NCBI RefSeq assembly: GCF_000737245.1
Contig: NZ_JPQU01000056.1
Span: forward strand, 124,001 to 188,000
Source: Pseudomonas syringae
GTDB lineage: Bacteria > Pseudomonadota > Gammaproteobacteria > Pseudomonadales > Pseudomonadaceae
Direction: 5' to 3'
DNA: 64,000 nucleotides
The translations under genes and the position numbers were made by a program. Below are positions 9,204-17,988 of the stretch, piece by piece. A model generated the notes under the pieces. That model saw only the letters and a program-made list of their open reading frames with translations. It ran no database searches and had not been told where the DNA came from. Position 1 is the first letter of the stretch, and the number at the start of each line of letters is the position of its first letter.

Positions 9204-9264
9204 TACAGACTCCTCGTGCCCGGTTCGCGCCGGGAGCATCCTCCGGGCGCAGGAGAATGGAGCA

Positions 9265-11565
9265 TCATTTTTTGACGACATAAACCTTGTAGGTCAGCGC
9301 GGAAGAGGCGTCGCGTTCGATCTCGATGCCATGGTTGTCGTGTTCAAAGCCCGGGAAGCGGGCATCGAACTGCTCCATTGCCAATAGATAATCAATGATC
9401 GCCCGTTTATCGGCAGCGACTGCTTCACCCGGCATCACCAATGGAATACCCGGCGGATAAGGCACGATCTGTACGGCCACTATTCGATCTTGTAAGTCGC
9501 GTACGGCGATTTGCTCGATATCGCCTTTGACCAGTTTCGCGTAGGCGGCGCGAGGCGTACTGACCTGATCGGGCAGAAGAGTGAAAGCTTGGTCCATGTT
9601 GCGCAGCAGACCACTTCTGGCGATTTCTTCATGCATGCGCTGTGCGAGGTCTTGCAGCCCTACCCCTTCATAAATTCCGGGATACGCTGCGACAAGTTCA
9701 GGCATGACTTCTTCCAGTGCAGCATTGGCGTCATAGCGCTTCTTGAACTCCATCATTGCAGCCACCAGAGAGCCCCATTTGCCCTTCGTTATCCCGATGC
9801 TGAACAGCACCAGAATGGAGTAAGGCTCGGTTTTTTCTACGACGGTGCCGCAACTGGACAGGAACGAGGACACCAATGGCGCCGGGATTCCACGCACTTG
9901 CGGATGGCCTTGCGAATCAAGGCCGGGTGTCAAGAGGGTGACCTTGATCGGATCAAGCATGCAGTAGTTTTCACCCAGATCACCGAAGCCATGCCATGGA
10001 GCGTTGGGCTTGAGCACCCATGCATCACTTCGATGCAAGCGTTCGCGCGCCACTTCGGCAAATGGTGTCCCGTCTACCTCGTCCGGTTGCCAGACACCAA
10101 ACCACCAATCGGCCGCGTTGCGCTGGGCGATCTGCTCAGTGATGCGGACCATGGCCTGGCGAAAGCTGATGGCTTCGTCGATCGATTCGTCGGTCAGATA
10201 CTCGCCTGCGTCATCCATCATTTTCGCGGATACGTCCGTGGAGGCGATGATGCTGTATTGCGGCGAGGTCGAGGTGTGCATCATGAACGCCTCATTGAAC
10301 AGCGCTGGTTTGACCGGGATTTTGCCTGAGCGAATATGAATCATTGATGCCTGGGACAGAGCGGCAAGTAACTTGTGCGTGGAATGAGTCACTGTCACGG
10401 TGGCATCGTTGGAGTGTCGATCGCCGCGGTGCATGCCATAACGATTTTCATAAACCGTGTTGAAGCGTGCATAGGCATACCACGCCTCGTCGTAATGGAT
10501 CCGATCGACGCTTTTACTCAATTCGCGGGTGGTGCTTACGACGTGATAACAAAGTCCGTCATAGGTCGAGTTGGTAAGTACCGCGAGTACAGGCCGCGCC
10601 TGTTTATTCGCGATCAACGGGCTGGCGGACAGTTTTTCTGCGATAGCCTCCTCCGTTAACTCGCTGAGCGGTACAGGGCCAATCAATCCTCGCTTGTTTC
10701 GACGAGGGCGCAGGTATATAGGAATGGCACCCGACATGTTCAGTGCATAGTTCAGCGACTTATGGCAGTTTCGATCCACCAGTACGGCGTCACCATCCGT
10801 TACCGCCGAATGCAGGATGATTTCATTGCTCGCCGAACTGCCTCCAACCGAAAAGAATGTGTAATCGGCGCCGAATACGCGCGCGGCATTCTTTTCTGCC
10901 AGGGCGACAGGTCCAGAGTGATCGTTGAGTGAACCGAGTTGGCCTACTGAAACGCTCAAGTCAGAGCGCAACATTTGCTCGCCGTAAAAGTCCAGAAAGG
11001 TGCGGCCCACTGCCGTTTTCATGAAGGCTGTGCCTCCGGTATGACCCGGCGTGTGCCAAGAGTATTCATGGCTTTGCGCAAAGCTCACCATCGCCCCGAA
11101 GAAGGGAGGCAATATCGTCTCCAGATAACGGCGCGCAGCGGCCTCAATGCGCCCAGCGATAAATGCCGGGCTGTCTTCAGGTTGCCAGATGAAACCGTCG
11201 ACTTCCTCTACAAAGGCCAGGGGTACTGCACTTTGATTTTGACTGGACATACCCAACATGATGGGCAAGTTTTTAGTTCGACGACGGATAAGCTGAATAA
11301 CCTTCAACGCCTGCTCGATATTCTCGACGCACAGCCCCCAGCCAAGAATTACGCAGCAGTAAGCAGGGTCTGCCGTGAACGCAATTTCGGCATCTTCCAG
11401 CGACATCACTCGCTCTATTTCAAAGTCTAGAGCCTTTAGCGCGTCAGAAACCTCAAGGGTGCTGCGCACCACAACGCTTTGGTCCGGCACTTGCGAATTG
11501 ACCACAAACATCACCGGATAACGTTGTGCAAGATAAGGCGGCAGCTGGGTTCTGGACGTACTCAT
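9265..11565 (-). CDS. Orn/Lys/Arg decarboxylase, PLP-dependent, AdiA/CadA-like
   Basis: Fold-type I PLP enzyme that removes CO2 from a basic amino acid, consuming a cytoplasmic proton. The 766 residues show the three family parts: an N-terminal receiver-like wing domain (about 1-140), the PLP domain and a C-terminal domain. Visible catalytic features are WHTPGHTGGTAF (170-181), the SxS-like phosphate-binding GGSSASNE (241-248), HYDEAWYAY (358-365, cofactor Asp) and the Schiff-base lysine in HSTHKLLAALSQAS (Lys398). NSTYDGLCY and the last motif resemble AdiA most, and MIH after the lysine resembles CadA, whereas the adjacent carrier is PotE-like. The substrate could therefore be arginine, lysine or ornithine. 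The ATG at 11565 has AAGGAGA 5 bases upstream. First gene of the minus-strand unit. Confidence 0.9.
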   Translation of the reverse strand: MSTSRTQLPPYLAQRYPVMFVVNSQVPDQSVVVRSTLEVSDALKALDFEIERVMSLEDAEIAFTADPAYCCVILGWGLCVENIEQALKVIQLIRRRTKNLPIMLGMSSQNQSAVPLAFVEEVDGFIWQPEDSPAFIAGRIEAAARRYLETILPPFFGAMVSFAQSHEYSWHTPGHTGGTAFMKTAVGRTFLDFYGEQMLRSDLSVSVGQLGSLNDHSGPVALAEKNAARVFGADYTFFSVGGSSASNEIILHSAVTDGDAVLVDRNCHKSLNYALNMSGAIPIYLRPRRNKRGLIGPVPLSELTEEAIAEKLSASPLIANKQARPVLAVLTNSTYDGLCYHVVSTTRELSKSVDRIHYDEAWYAYARFNTVYENRYGMHRGDRHSNDATVTVTHSTHKLLAALSQASMIHIRSGKIPVKPALFNEAFMMHTSTSPQYSIIASTDVSAKMMDDAGEYLTDESIDEAISFRQAMVRITEQIAQRNAADWWFGVWQPDEVDGTPFAEVARERLHRSDAWVLKPNAPWHGFGDLGENYCMLDPIKVTLLTPGLDSQGHPQVRGIPAPLVSSFLSSCGTVVEKTEPYSILVLFSIGITKGKWGSLVAAMMEFKKRYDANAALEEVMPELVAAYPGIYEGVGLQDLAQRMHEEIARSGLLRNMDQAFTLLPDQVSTPRAAYAKLVKGDIEQIAVRDLQDRIVAVQIVPYPPGIPLVMPGEAVAADKRAIIDYLLAMEQFDARFPGFEHDNHGIEIERDASSALTYKVYVVKK

Positions 11566-11690
11566 CAGACTCTCCTTTTTGTAATCGTGAAGCGAGCTAT
11601 ATGCGCGAGTTAACGCAATGAGGCGGGCCGTACGACTGAGAGTTCAAAGCTGCGCCAAAGGGAATAGTGATCGGAACAGTTACTCAAATA

Positions 11691-11704
11691 TTGACTTAGA
11701 TCAG
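11691..11704. promoter_or_regulatory. ANR/FNR-like box upstream of the decarboxylase unit
   Basis: TTGACTTAGATCAG fits the ANR/FNR dyad TTGAY-N4-RTCAA except for the last base. It lies about 125 bases upstream of the decarboxylase start in the 377-base gap 11566-11942, which otherwise shows no gene. Oxygen control of this unit would be reasonable for a degradative decarboxylase, but one weak box is thin evidence. Confidence 0.35.
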
Positions 11705-11942
11705 AAAAGCAAGTCGTCATTCAGACTGTTGGCCTTCGAAACCTGTCGCGCACTTCCAGAATCAAAACTTTGTTCATTTGCAAAAGCAGATCCGGAAGAT
11801 TGTCTGCTGAACCCTGTATTGCATCCATCCGCTTGCTGAGCAGAGACCAGAGAGACTGGCCCGGCATCAAGTCGCTTCTGATCTTGCCGGCCTGCTGTTA
11901 GGCTCAGCCCTTAAACCAGAGTATTGACCAACTGGAGGTGTC

Positions 11943-12503
11943 ATGAGCAACTTTCCCATCGTTGCCACAGTCCTTTCGATGATATTGGGGCTTTCCGTCA
12001 CGCGCCTTCTTTTGGGGATGTTGACCGTGTTCCGCATTCGTCGCACAGCAGCTCCCGATTGGGTGGCGCTTGTCTGGGCCGCCATGCTTTTTGCGACGCA
12101 ACTGGAGTTCTGGTGGGCGGTCAACGCACTGCCTGACATAAAAGCGACCTTCACGTTCCCCGAGTTTCTATTGCTGGTGTTGTTAGCGCTGTCGCTGTTT
12201 GTATCCGCGGCCTTGTTACTCCCAAGCCGCAATGAGGACGAGCAGAGTGGACTTCGGGTTTACTTCGAACAGGATGGCCGATACGCACTGCTGCCGCTCT
12301 CGAGTTATTTCTTACTCGGATTCATCGTGAATATGACGTTCTTCCATGCGTCTCCGGTTGCGCTTTGGGGCGCACTGGACCTGCTCATGATTGTGCTTCC
12401 TGTTTGCGCATTCAAAGCCAAATCGCGCCAGTCATATACGAGGATCACGCTTGCCTTTGTCCCCCTCATCGCCATAGACATGGCCATTTCACTGGCCAGC
12501 TAG
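11943..12503 (+). CDS. Hypothetical multi-pass membrane protein
   Basis: I do not recognise this family. The 186-residue protein is strongly hydrophobic with about six membrane segments: residues 6-28 (VATVLSMILGLSVTRLLLGML), 41-60, 70-93, about 115-133, about 138-155 and 168-184. Short polar loops separate them, and there is one longer polar stretch (SRNEDEQSGLRVYFEQDG, about 98-115). The ATG at 11943 follows a good ribosome site (TGGAGGTGTC). It is not obviously coupled to either neighbour: the decarboxylase gene is divergent and the DUF1203 gene is convergent, 13 bases away. It could be a small integral membrane sensor or carrier component; the sequence gives no functional motif. Confidence 0.75.
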   Translation: MSNFPIVATVLSMILGLSVTRLLLGMLTVFRIRRTAAPDWVALVWAAMLFATQLEFWWAVNALPDIKATFTFPEFLLLVLLALSLFVSAALLLPSRNEDEQSGLRVYFEQDGRYALLPLSSYFLLGFIVNMTFFHASPVALWGALDLLMIVLPVCAFKAKSRQSYTRITLAFVPLIAIDMAISLAS

Positions 12504-12516
12504 GCAATTCAATTTT

Positions 12517-12984
12517 CTATGCCCGATCAATACGCCCGGAGTAACAGCCTCGCTTGGCGTTGTGGGCGTGGATGTAACTCACGGCAGGATTTTCAAACAT
12601 TCGAAGGATTATCGGCTCTATGGCTGTCCCCTCTGCAACATCAGCTTCGATCATCATTCCGTCTTCCGCGTAGGCACGAAGCGACAGCAGACGAATTCGC
12701 ATTGATTCTGGCACTTCATCAACAGCGTCATAGGTCTGCGTCGCGCCTTCCCTTATGAAAATAGCGTGCGAAGCACGGTAGGGAGTATTGGCGGGCTGGC
12801 AAACATGGTTAAGTAACAGCATGCTCTGACCCAACTCTGCATCTTTCATCTCGATGCGGTCTGGAAAACCAGGCTCGCGGTCGACGATGTAACGCTTGAT
12901 CCCAAGTGATGCCAATTCCTGATCAGGTAATCCGAAAAAAACCTGGAAGGGTTCAGCGCAAAGTCCAGATATCCGAAAGCCCAT
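12517..12984 (-). CDS. DUF1203 domain protein
   Basis: A 155-residue soluble protein that looks like the DUF1203 family throughout, from the opening MGFRISGLCAEPFQVFFGLPD to the closing CYSGRIDRA. The core LLLNHVCQPANTPYRASHAIFIREGA is the family's most typical stretch. The start is taken at the ATG at 12984 because GGAGCGG sits 3-9 bases before it; a TTG four codons earlier is possible. The family has no established function, and no catalytic motif can be named. It ends 13 bases from the converging membrane-protein gene. A 225-base gap with no recognised element separates its start from the metallophosphoesterase gene. Confidence 0.8.
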   Translation of the reverse strand: MGFRISGLCAEPFQVFFGLPDQELASLGIKRYIVDREPGFPDRIEMKDAELGQSMLLLNHVCQPANTPYRASHAIFIREGATQTYDAVDEVPESMRIRLLSLRAYAEDGMMIEADVAEGTAIEPIILRMFENPAVSYIHAHNAKRGCYSGRIDRA

Positions 12985-13209
12985 GGTCCGCTCCAATGAA
13001 GGTTGAGCTTCATGCTAAGCGTGGCCGCGAGCTGTTCGCGCTCTGTTTCTTGCTGTCGAAATTGACAACTGTTTTTGATCGGCGCTGAAAAATTTGCCTG
13101 GGGAAATGGCTGCTGCGCAGTCGCGACAATGAACCCTGTGCTGTAGCGTAGGTCGACTCCGCAGCCGATGCACTCGATGTAAGCCCCCGCCAGCCAAAGG
13201 AACGACTTG

Positions 13210-14334
13210 ATGTTTCACGTAATGTTCAGCTTGCCCTGCCTGTACGCCATCGTCCGCTTTGTCTGGCCGATGCCGTGGAAGCTGACAGCCAGAATTGCGG
13301 TTGCCGTGCTGTTCCTGCTTGCATCGCAATATCACCTGTACTCGCGGTTTTCTTCGGGCAGTGTTTTTTCACCAGAGTTTCCACGCGTCATCGTGATGCT
13401 GTTCAACTGGGGGTTTGGCGCGATCCTGTTGATTGCCGTGCTGCAAATCATTGTCGATCTGGGGACGTTGCTGGCGATGCTGGTCCGCCGGCAATGGCTG
13501 ACCATCCCGGCAGGCCTGCGCTATGGCCTGGGCACGGCGGCGGTAGTGCTTTCGGCGATCGGTGTCTCTCAAGCGGTGCGCGTCCCGCCGGTCAAGGATA
13601 TCGAGGTCGCGATCAAAAACCTGCCCCCACGATTCGAAGGCTACGAGATATTGCAGCTGACAGATCTGCACATCAGCCGCCTTTTTGACGAACCCTGGAC
13701 CCGAGCAGTCGTCAAGGATTCAAACGCCCTGGGAGTTGACCTGATCGTTGTCACCGGCGATTTGATCGACGGCTCGATCAGCAATCGGACCCTCGACATT
13801 GAGGCTCTGCGCGACCTGCATGCTCCGGACGGGGTGTATGTCATCCCTGGCAATCACGAGTATTTCTTCGACAACGAAGCGTGGATGCAGCACTTCGTCT
13901 CTCTGGGCATGAAACCGCTGGCAAACAGTCATACCCTGATTGAGCGTGACGGAGCACGGTTTGTGCTGGCCGGGGTCACGGATGTCACTGCACCGAGAAC
14001 CGGCTTCCCTGCGCCTGACTTGAAACAAGCGCTCAAAGGCGCGCCGAAAGAGGCGCCGATCATCCTGCTCGACCACCAACCCAGGAATGCTGAGTTTTCA
14101 GCCACCCAGGGAGTTGCGCTTCAGTTGTCGGGCCATACCCATGGCGGAATGATCCTGCTGCTGGATCGGGTGATCGCCCTGGCAAATGAAGGCTTTGTAT
14201 CCGGCTTCTACAACGTCGACGGCATGCAACTTTACGTCAACAACGGCACGGCCCTCTGGCCTGGCTTCGCCCTTCGTCTGGGCCGACCGTCGGAGCTGAC
14301 ACGCATCACGCTTCGGCAAGCATCGGGTTCCTAG
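13210..14334 (+). CDS. Membrane-anchored metallophosphoesterase (calcineurin-like, YkuE type)
   Basis: Predicted dinuclear-metal phosphohydrolase on the inner membrane. The N-terminal ~125 residues hold about four membrane helices. The catalytic domain starts near residue 145 and shows the full motif set in order: LTDLHISR (D-x-H), VVTGDLIDG (GD), PGNHEYFF (GNHE), DHQPRN, and the closing SGHTHGG (GHTH). This complete set predicts an active enzyme. The family includes UDP-2,3-diacylglucosamine and other lipid-linked pyrophosphohydrolases as well as poorly characterised YkuE/YaeI-like members, so the substrate is open. The ATG at 13210, with AAGGAA 7 bases upstream, is preferred over the TTG one codon earlier. 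Single gene, on the same strand as msrA 94 bases downstream. Confidence 0.88.
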   Translation: MFHVMFSLPCLYAIVRFVWPMPWKLTARIAVAVLFLLASQYHLYSRFSSGSVFSPEFPRVIVMLFNWGFGAILLIAVLQIIVDLGTLLAMLVRRQWLTIPAGLRYGLGTAAVVLSAIGVSQAVRVPPVKDIEVAIKNLPPRFEGYEILQLTDLHISRLFDEPWTRAVVKDSNALGVDLIVVTGDLIDGSISNRTLDIEALRDLHAPDGVYVIPGNHEYFFDNEAWMQHFVSLGMKPLANSHTLIERDGARFVLAGVTDVTAPRTGFPAPDLKQALKGAPKEAPIILLDHQPRNAEFSATQGVALQLSGHTHGGMILLLDRVIALANEGFVSGFYNVDGMQLYVNNGTALWPGFALRLGRPSELTRITLRQASGS

Positions 14335-14428
14335 CGCCAGGATTGTTGCGCTGATTTCTTCCTCAACCTTGGAATCAACCAACTCGCCCTCATAACATCG
14401 GCTATATCCCACTCCCTGAGGACCCATC

Positions 14429-14935
14429 ATGACCAGCCAAACCGAAACCGCCATCCTTGCCGGCGGCTGCTTCTGGGGCATGCAAGACTTGCTGCGGCGC
14501 TACCCCGGCGTGCTGCACACCAGGGTCGGTTATACCGGCGGCGATGTGCCGAACGCCACTTACCGCAATCACGGCAACCACGCTGAAGCCATTGAAATCG
14601 TTTTCGACCCTGCTGTTATCAGCTACCGGCAGATCCTGGAGTTCTTCTTCCAGATCCACGACCCCAGCACGCCCAACCGTCAGGGCAACGACCTTGGCCC
14701 CAGCTATCGTTCAGCGATTTATTACCTGACTGAACAGCAACGCGACATCGCCGAAGATACTGCCGCTGACGTCGACGCCTCCAAGCTCTGGCCAGGCCTA
14801 GTGGTCACCGAAATCGAACCCGCGGGACCGTTCTGGGAAGCAGAACCCGAGCATCAGGACTACCTGGAGCGCCTGCCGAATGGCTACACTTGCCACTTCA
14901 TTCGGCCCAATTGGAAACTGCCCAAGCGCGCATAA
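14429..14935 (+). CDS. msrA: Peptide methionine-S-sulfoxide reductase MsrA
   Basis: Repairs oxidised methionine (S epimer) in proteins, using thioredoxin as reductant. The 168-residue chain starts almost at the active site: GGCFWGM puts the nucleophilic cysteine at residue 14. YTGGDVPNATYRNHGNHAEA carries the conserved substrate-site residues, and FFFQIHDPSTPNRQGND is the second family block. The only other cysteine is near the C-terminus (NGYTCHF), a likely resolving residue. The chain is shorter than the ~210-residue MsrA typical of enterics because it lacks their N-terminal extension. A second msrA elsewhere in the genome is therefore possible. Confidence 0.92.
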   Translation: MTSQTETAILAGGCFWGMQDLLRRYPGVLHTRVGYTGGDVPNATYRNHGNHAEAIEIVFDPAVISYRQILEFFFQIHDPSTPNRQGNDLGPSYRSAIYYLTEQQRDIAEDTAADVDASKLWPGLVVTEIEPAGPFWEAEPEHQDYLERLPNGYTCHFIRPNWKLPKRA

Positions 14936-14972
14936 GACCTGACGATTCTGTCCTGCCTCCCGCAAGGGGGCG

Positions 14973-15785
14973 TCAACTCAGGTTTTTGAGCACCGCCGCC
15001 ACTATGACTTCAGGACAATCCTCCTGAACCAGGTGGCCGGCGTTCTGGATCATTCTGCAATCGGAGTCAGAGATCAGCCGCGCCAAGGCCTGGCCCTTGT
15101 CAGCTGGAATCCAGTTGTCGTTCTGCCCCCACAGCACCGTGACCGGGCAATCCAGTCGGTCGTAGAGGCCCTCGATCTCATCCGTATATCTCTGATCCAT
15201 CTGCGCGATCTGGCGATAAAACGCCGGTTGCCCCACCGGCCCGACCCAAGGCGTGCTGTAAATATCCAGCGCCTGTTCCGACAACGGGTGATGCGCCGAG
15301 GTTTGCAGATAGGCGCGAAGCAGCGCGCGATGCATGTAATCCGGCATGCCCGAAAACGCCAATTCGTGCTGGCGTACATGCTGCACGAAAGGAGAGCCCC
15401 AGGGCGCCAGGGCAACCGCGTCAAAAATAGTCAACGATGCGTAGCGCAAACCGTCCAGATACCAGCCTCGAAGAGCAGTCGCGCCGCCAAAATCATGGGC
15501 GAGGACATCCGGTCGCTCAAGCCCCCACTCCGCGAACAAAGCTGCCAGCACTTTGTTTTGCACCGCCAGCGAGACATCCTGCCCCGGGCGCATTTCAGAC
15601 AATCCATAACCGACCAGATCGAAGTAATACACGGTCCTGCGATCAGTGAAGTGCGGCACTATCCTGCGCCAGACCTGGGATGAGAACGGCGTGCCATGTA
15701 TCGCCACCAGCGCTGGCCCACTGCCAGACTTACCCCAACGCACGGCATTGCCATCAATGATGGTCGTGTTCGGCAGATCAAGCAT
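14973..15785 (-). CDS. Alpha/beta hydrolase with Asp nucleophile (epoxide hydrolase/dehalogenase-like)
   Basis: A 270-residue alpha/beta hydrolase. The oxyanion loop reads HGTPFSSQVW (30-39), the HGxPxSxxxW form seen in epoxide hydrolases. The nucleophile elbow is AHDFGGAT (Asp98), not the Ser of esterases. WGQNDNWIP supplies the acid strand, and NAGHLVQEDCPE supplies the catalytic histidine. Asp at the elbow is the signature of haloalkane dehalogenases, epoxide hydrolases and fluoroacetate dehalogenases. Which reaction it performs cannot be told. The start is uncertain: the ATG at 15785 has GAGGTG upstream, and an in-frame ATG at 15797 lacks a good ribosome site. Confidence 0.85.
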   Translation of the reverse strand: MLDLPNTTIIDGNAVRWGKSGSGPALVAIHGTPFSSQVWRRIVPHFTDRRTVYYFDLVGYGLSEMRPGQDVSLAVQNKVLAALFAEWGLERPDVLAHDFGGATALRGWYLDGLRYASLTIFDAVALAPWGSPFVQHVRQHELAFSGMPDYMHRALLRAYLQTSAHHPLSEQALDIYSTPWVGPVGQPAFYRQIAQMDQRYTDEIEGLYDRLDCPVTVLWGQNDNWIPADKGQALARLISDSDCRMIQNAGHLVQEDCPEVIVAAVLKNLS

Positions 15786-16049
15786 CTTGCACCTCATGGA
15801 GTTGGTTCGCTAAAGAAGGGCTGGCCCGATGACGCAGGAATCAGGCCGGCCTCTTGATACCTCATTATCAACTCGTCGAACAAGCCGCAGAGCAGGATCG
15901 AAATAGTGATCAGTGCCTGACTCTGGACCGGCATTTGCAGGGCGCTGACGCGCTCGTCAAAAACCCCGCGCAGCCGTTAGTGATGGCTCTACGAAATCAC
16001 TGCCAGCGTTTACAATTCTTCCCCACACAGACCCAGCAGGCCGGCCTTC

Positions 16050-17228
16050 ATGGCGCTCGATCCACCGACACTTTTAGTTCTTTCCATTGCCCTTGCCGCA
16101 GCCGCCGCTTTGTACCTGGCGGTGGAGTGGCGCAGCGTTCGCGAACCTTCCCTGCTGTTCTGGAGCGCGGGTTTTGCAACGATTTCGGTGGGTTCGACGC
16201 TTGCCCTTTTGCGCATCAGCGGCTTATTGCTGATTGGCATCTGGTTCGCCAACGGCTTATTGGTGACGGCGCACTGGCTTTTCTTACTGGGGGTCGCAAG
16301 GTTCACCCAGACCCGGCTGTCTCGTGCCTGGTACCTGATCTTTCTCGCCTGGCTGATGATGTTGTTACTGCCTGCGGAACAACCCTGGCCCAAGGTCATG
16401 CTGGCGGTCAATTCGCTGCTGGTTGCAGCGGTGACACTCAGAGCCAGCTTCCTGCTGCAGCCCCATGGCAAGTCGTTGAGCGTTGGCGCAGTACAACTGC
16501 GGTATGTGCTTCTGGGGCATGGGCTGTTTTATGTCGCCAAGGCAATCCCGGCAGTGGTGCCTGGCACGCTGATCGACCTTGCCGCGTTTCGTGGGGAAAT
16601 CATTCAGATTTCTCTGGTGGAAGGCTCCATGGCGATCATGCTGATTGCCCTGTCGATGACCGGCACCAAGCGTCATCGCCGGGAAAAGCGCATCGAGCGC
16701 CTGGCCGCACGCGATCCCCTTACCGGCCTGTACAACCGCCGCGCCCTGGATGTACGTGCACCGCGCTTGCTGAATCAGGTTTCACCCAGCCGGCCGGGCG
16801 CGCTGCTGCTGATTGATATCGACAACTTCAAGTTGGTGAATGACCTGTACGGTCATACCGCCGGCGACCGGTTGCTGGTGACCCTGAGTGAAATGATTCG
16901 CACGGTATTGCCCCCGGGCGCACTGGCCGCGCGCCTGGGTGGTGATGAATTCGTCATCCTGCTGAGCAACGCGTCGACTGAAGACATGGTCGGGCTGGGT
17001 AATACCCTCCGCGATCTGTTTCACAACGCAGCCTCCCAGGCCTTCGTCACGCCCGAGGCCGTCACCCTTAGCATCGGCGCCAACCTGTTCGACCAGTCAC
17101 CTGCCAGCCTCACCGCACTGATTGAACAGGGTGACACCGCGCTGTACGAATCCAAACGAGGCGGACGCAACAGCATCCGCCTGGTCGATCAGACTCTTTC
17201 TAACCGCGAGCGTCAGTTGCAGAGGTAA
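16050..17228 (+). CDS. Membrane-bound diguanylate cyclase (GGDEF)
   Basis: Makes c-di-GMP from two GTP. The 392 residues begin with about seven hydrophobic helices (residues 7-205), with no recognisable named sensor domain. A short linker (GTKRHRREKRIERLAARDPLTGLYNRRAL) leads into the GGDEF domain, which has the metal/substrate motif LLLIDIDNFKLVNDLYGHTAGD and an intact GGDEF signature (LAARLGGDEFVILL). The inhibitory RxxD site, normally five residues before GGDEF, is absent (PPGA at that position), so product inhibition through this site is not expected. No EAL domain follows. Its 3' end overlaps the converging AhpD-like gene by 29 bases. Confidence 0.9.
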   Translation: MALDPPTLLVLSIALAAAAALYLAVEWRSVREPSLLFWSAGFATISVGSTLALLRISGLLLIGIWFANGLLVTAHWLFLLGVARFTQTRLSRAWYLIFLAWLMMLLLPAEQPWPKVMLAVNSLLVAAVTLRASFLLQPHGKSLSVGAVQLRYVLLGHGLFYVAKAIPAVVPGTLIDLAAFRGEIIQISLVEGSMAIMLIALSMTGTKRHRREKRIERLAARDPLTGLYNRRALDVRAPRLLNQVSPSRPGALLLIDIDNFKLVNDLYGHTAGDRLLVTLSEMIRTVLPPGALAARLGGDEFVILLSNASTEDMVGLGNTLRDLFHNAASQAFVTPEAVTLSIGANLFDQSPASLTALIEQGDTALYESKRGGRNSIRLVDQTLSNRERQLQR

Positions 17229-17556
17229 CTTGCGCTACAGCGTCCAGCGCTCTCACCGAATACACCAGCGCCGCTCCGGTATTCAGCGCAATGGCAACAC
17301 CGAGAGCCTCAGCGATTTCCTCGCGAGTGGCGCCCTCCTTCACTGCCTCCGCCGAGTGGACGGCAATACAGCCGTCACAGCGGGTGGTGACGGCTACCGC
17401 CAGAGAAATCAGCTGCCGGGTTTTGGCGTCCAGATGATGGGTCTTGCCACCGGCACCACTGGCAAGCAGGTAGCCATTGACTGAATCCGGCGACAGCGCC
17501 TTCAACTCGCCAATGCCTGACATTAGCTGCGTCTTGTATTCCTTCCAGTCCAACAT
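17200..17556 (-). CDS. AhpD-like carboxymuconolactone decarboxylase family protein
   Basis: Small all-helical protein of 118 residues with the AhpD catalytic pattern: TTRCDGCIAVHSAEAVKEGAT contains the CxxC redox pair and the conserved histidine four residues on. Family members act as thiol-dependent peroxidase-type enzymes or remain uncharacterised. The start at 17556 is supported by GAGGG upstream; the frame remains open to 17763 but the extra residues look like non-coding translation. Its stop lies inside the 3' end of the diguanylate cyclase gene on the other strand, so the two transcripts converge. Confidence 0.87.
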   Translation of the reverse strand: MLDWKEYKTQLMSGIGELKALSPDSVNGYLLASGAGGKTHHLDAKTRQLISLAVAVTTRCDGCIAVHSAEAVKEGATREEIAEALGVAIALNTGAALVYSVRALDAVAQVTSATDARG

Positions 17557-17988
17557 GATCAAACCCTCGTCTGTTCTTGTTTTACGGGTAAAGACAAACA
17601 ACCCACGGCATTTAGCATAGTGCGAACCAGGGCTTCTGCAGGCGCTCACCCAGCCGTGTGAGGCTGGGATGGTGGTGTGTTTTCGCTGCCTTCGGCAGTG
17701 CAAGTATCGCGATAGCCCATGGTCCTGTAGGAGCGCACGAGCACCTACACAAAACCATTTCAATTTAGATTTTTTGTCTGTTTGATGAGAGTTGTCGGAG
17801 GTTACTACGGCGACGAATACGGGACGTCAGGCACGCCCCGCCCCCTGAAACATATTTAGATACCAACCTGAGTGAACTAAGGCTAAGCCGTTGCGTTCCT
17901 TTGCAATGCGCAGTAACGCGACCTTTAGATAAACCCGTACATCCGTGCGGGTAACGATCAAGGGTCGCTTAACAATAAAGGAGCCGTC
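17557..17988. other. 432-base intergenic region
   Basis: It holds the divergent upstream regions of the AhpD-like gene and the DUF2231 gene. A small hairpin (CCCAGCC/GGCTGGG, 17649-17668) and a single REP-like fragment (TGTAGGAGCGCACGAGCACC, 17726-17745) are visible. I see no gene, tRNA or recognised operator. Confidence 0.6.

Noticed and set aside
11618..11839. A 73-codon frame upstream of the decarboxylase gene
   Set aside because: No ribosome site and no recognisable protein character; the gap is more simply a regulatory region.
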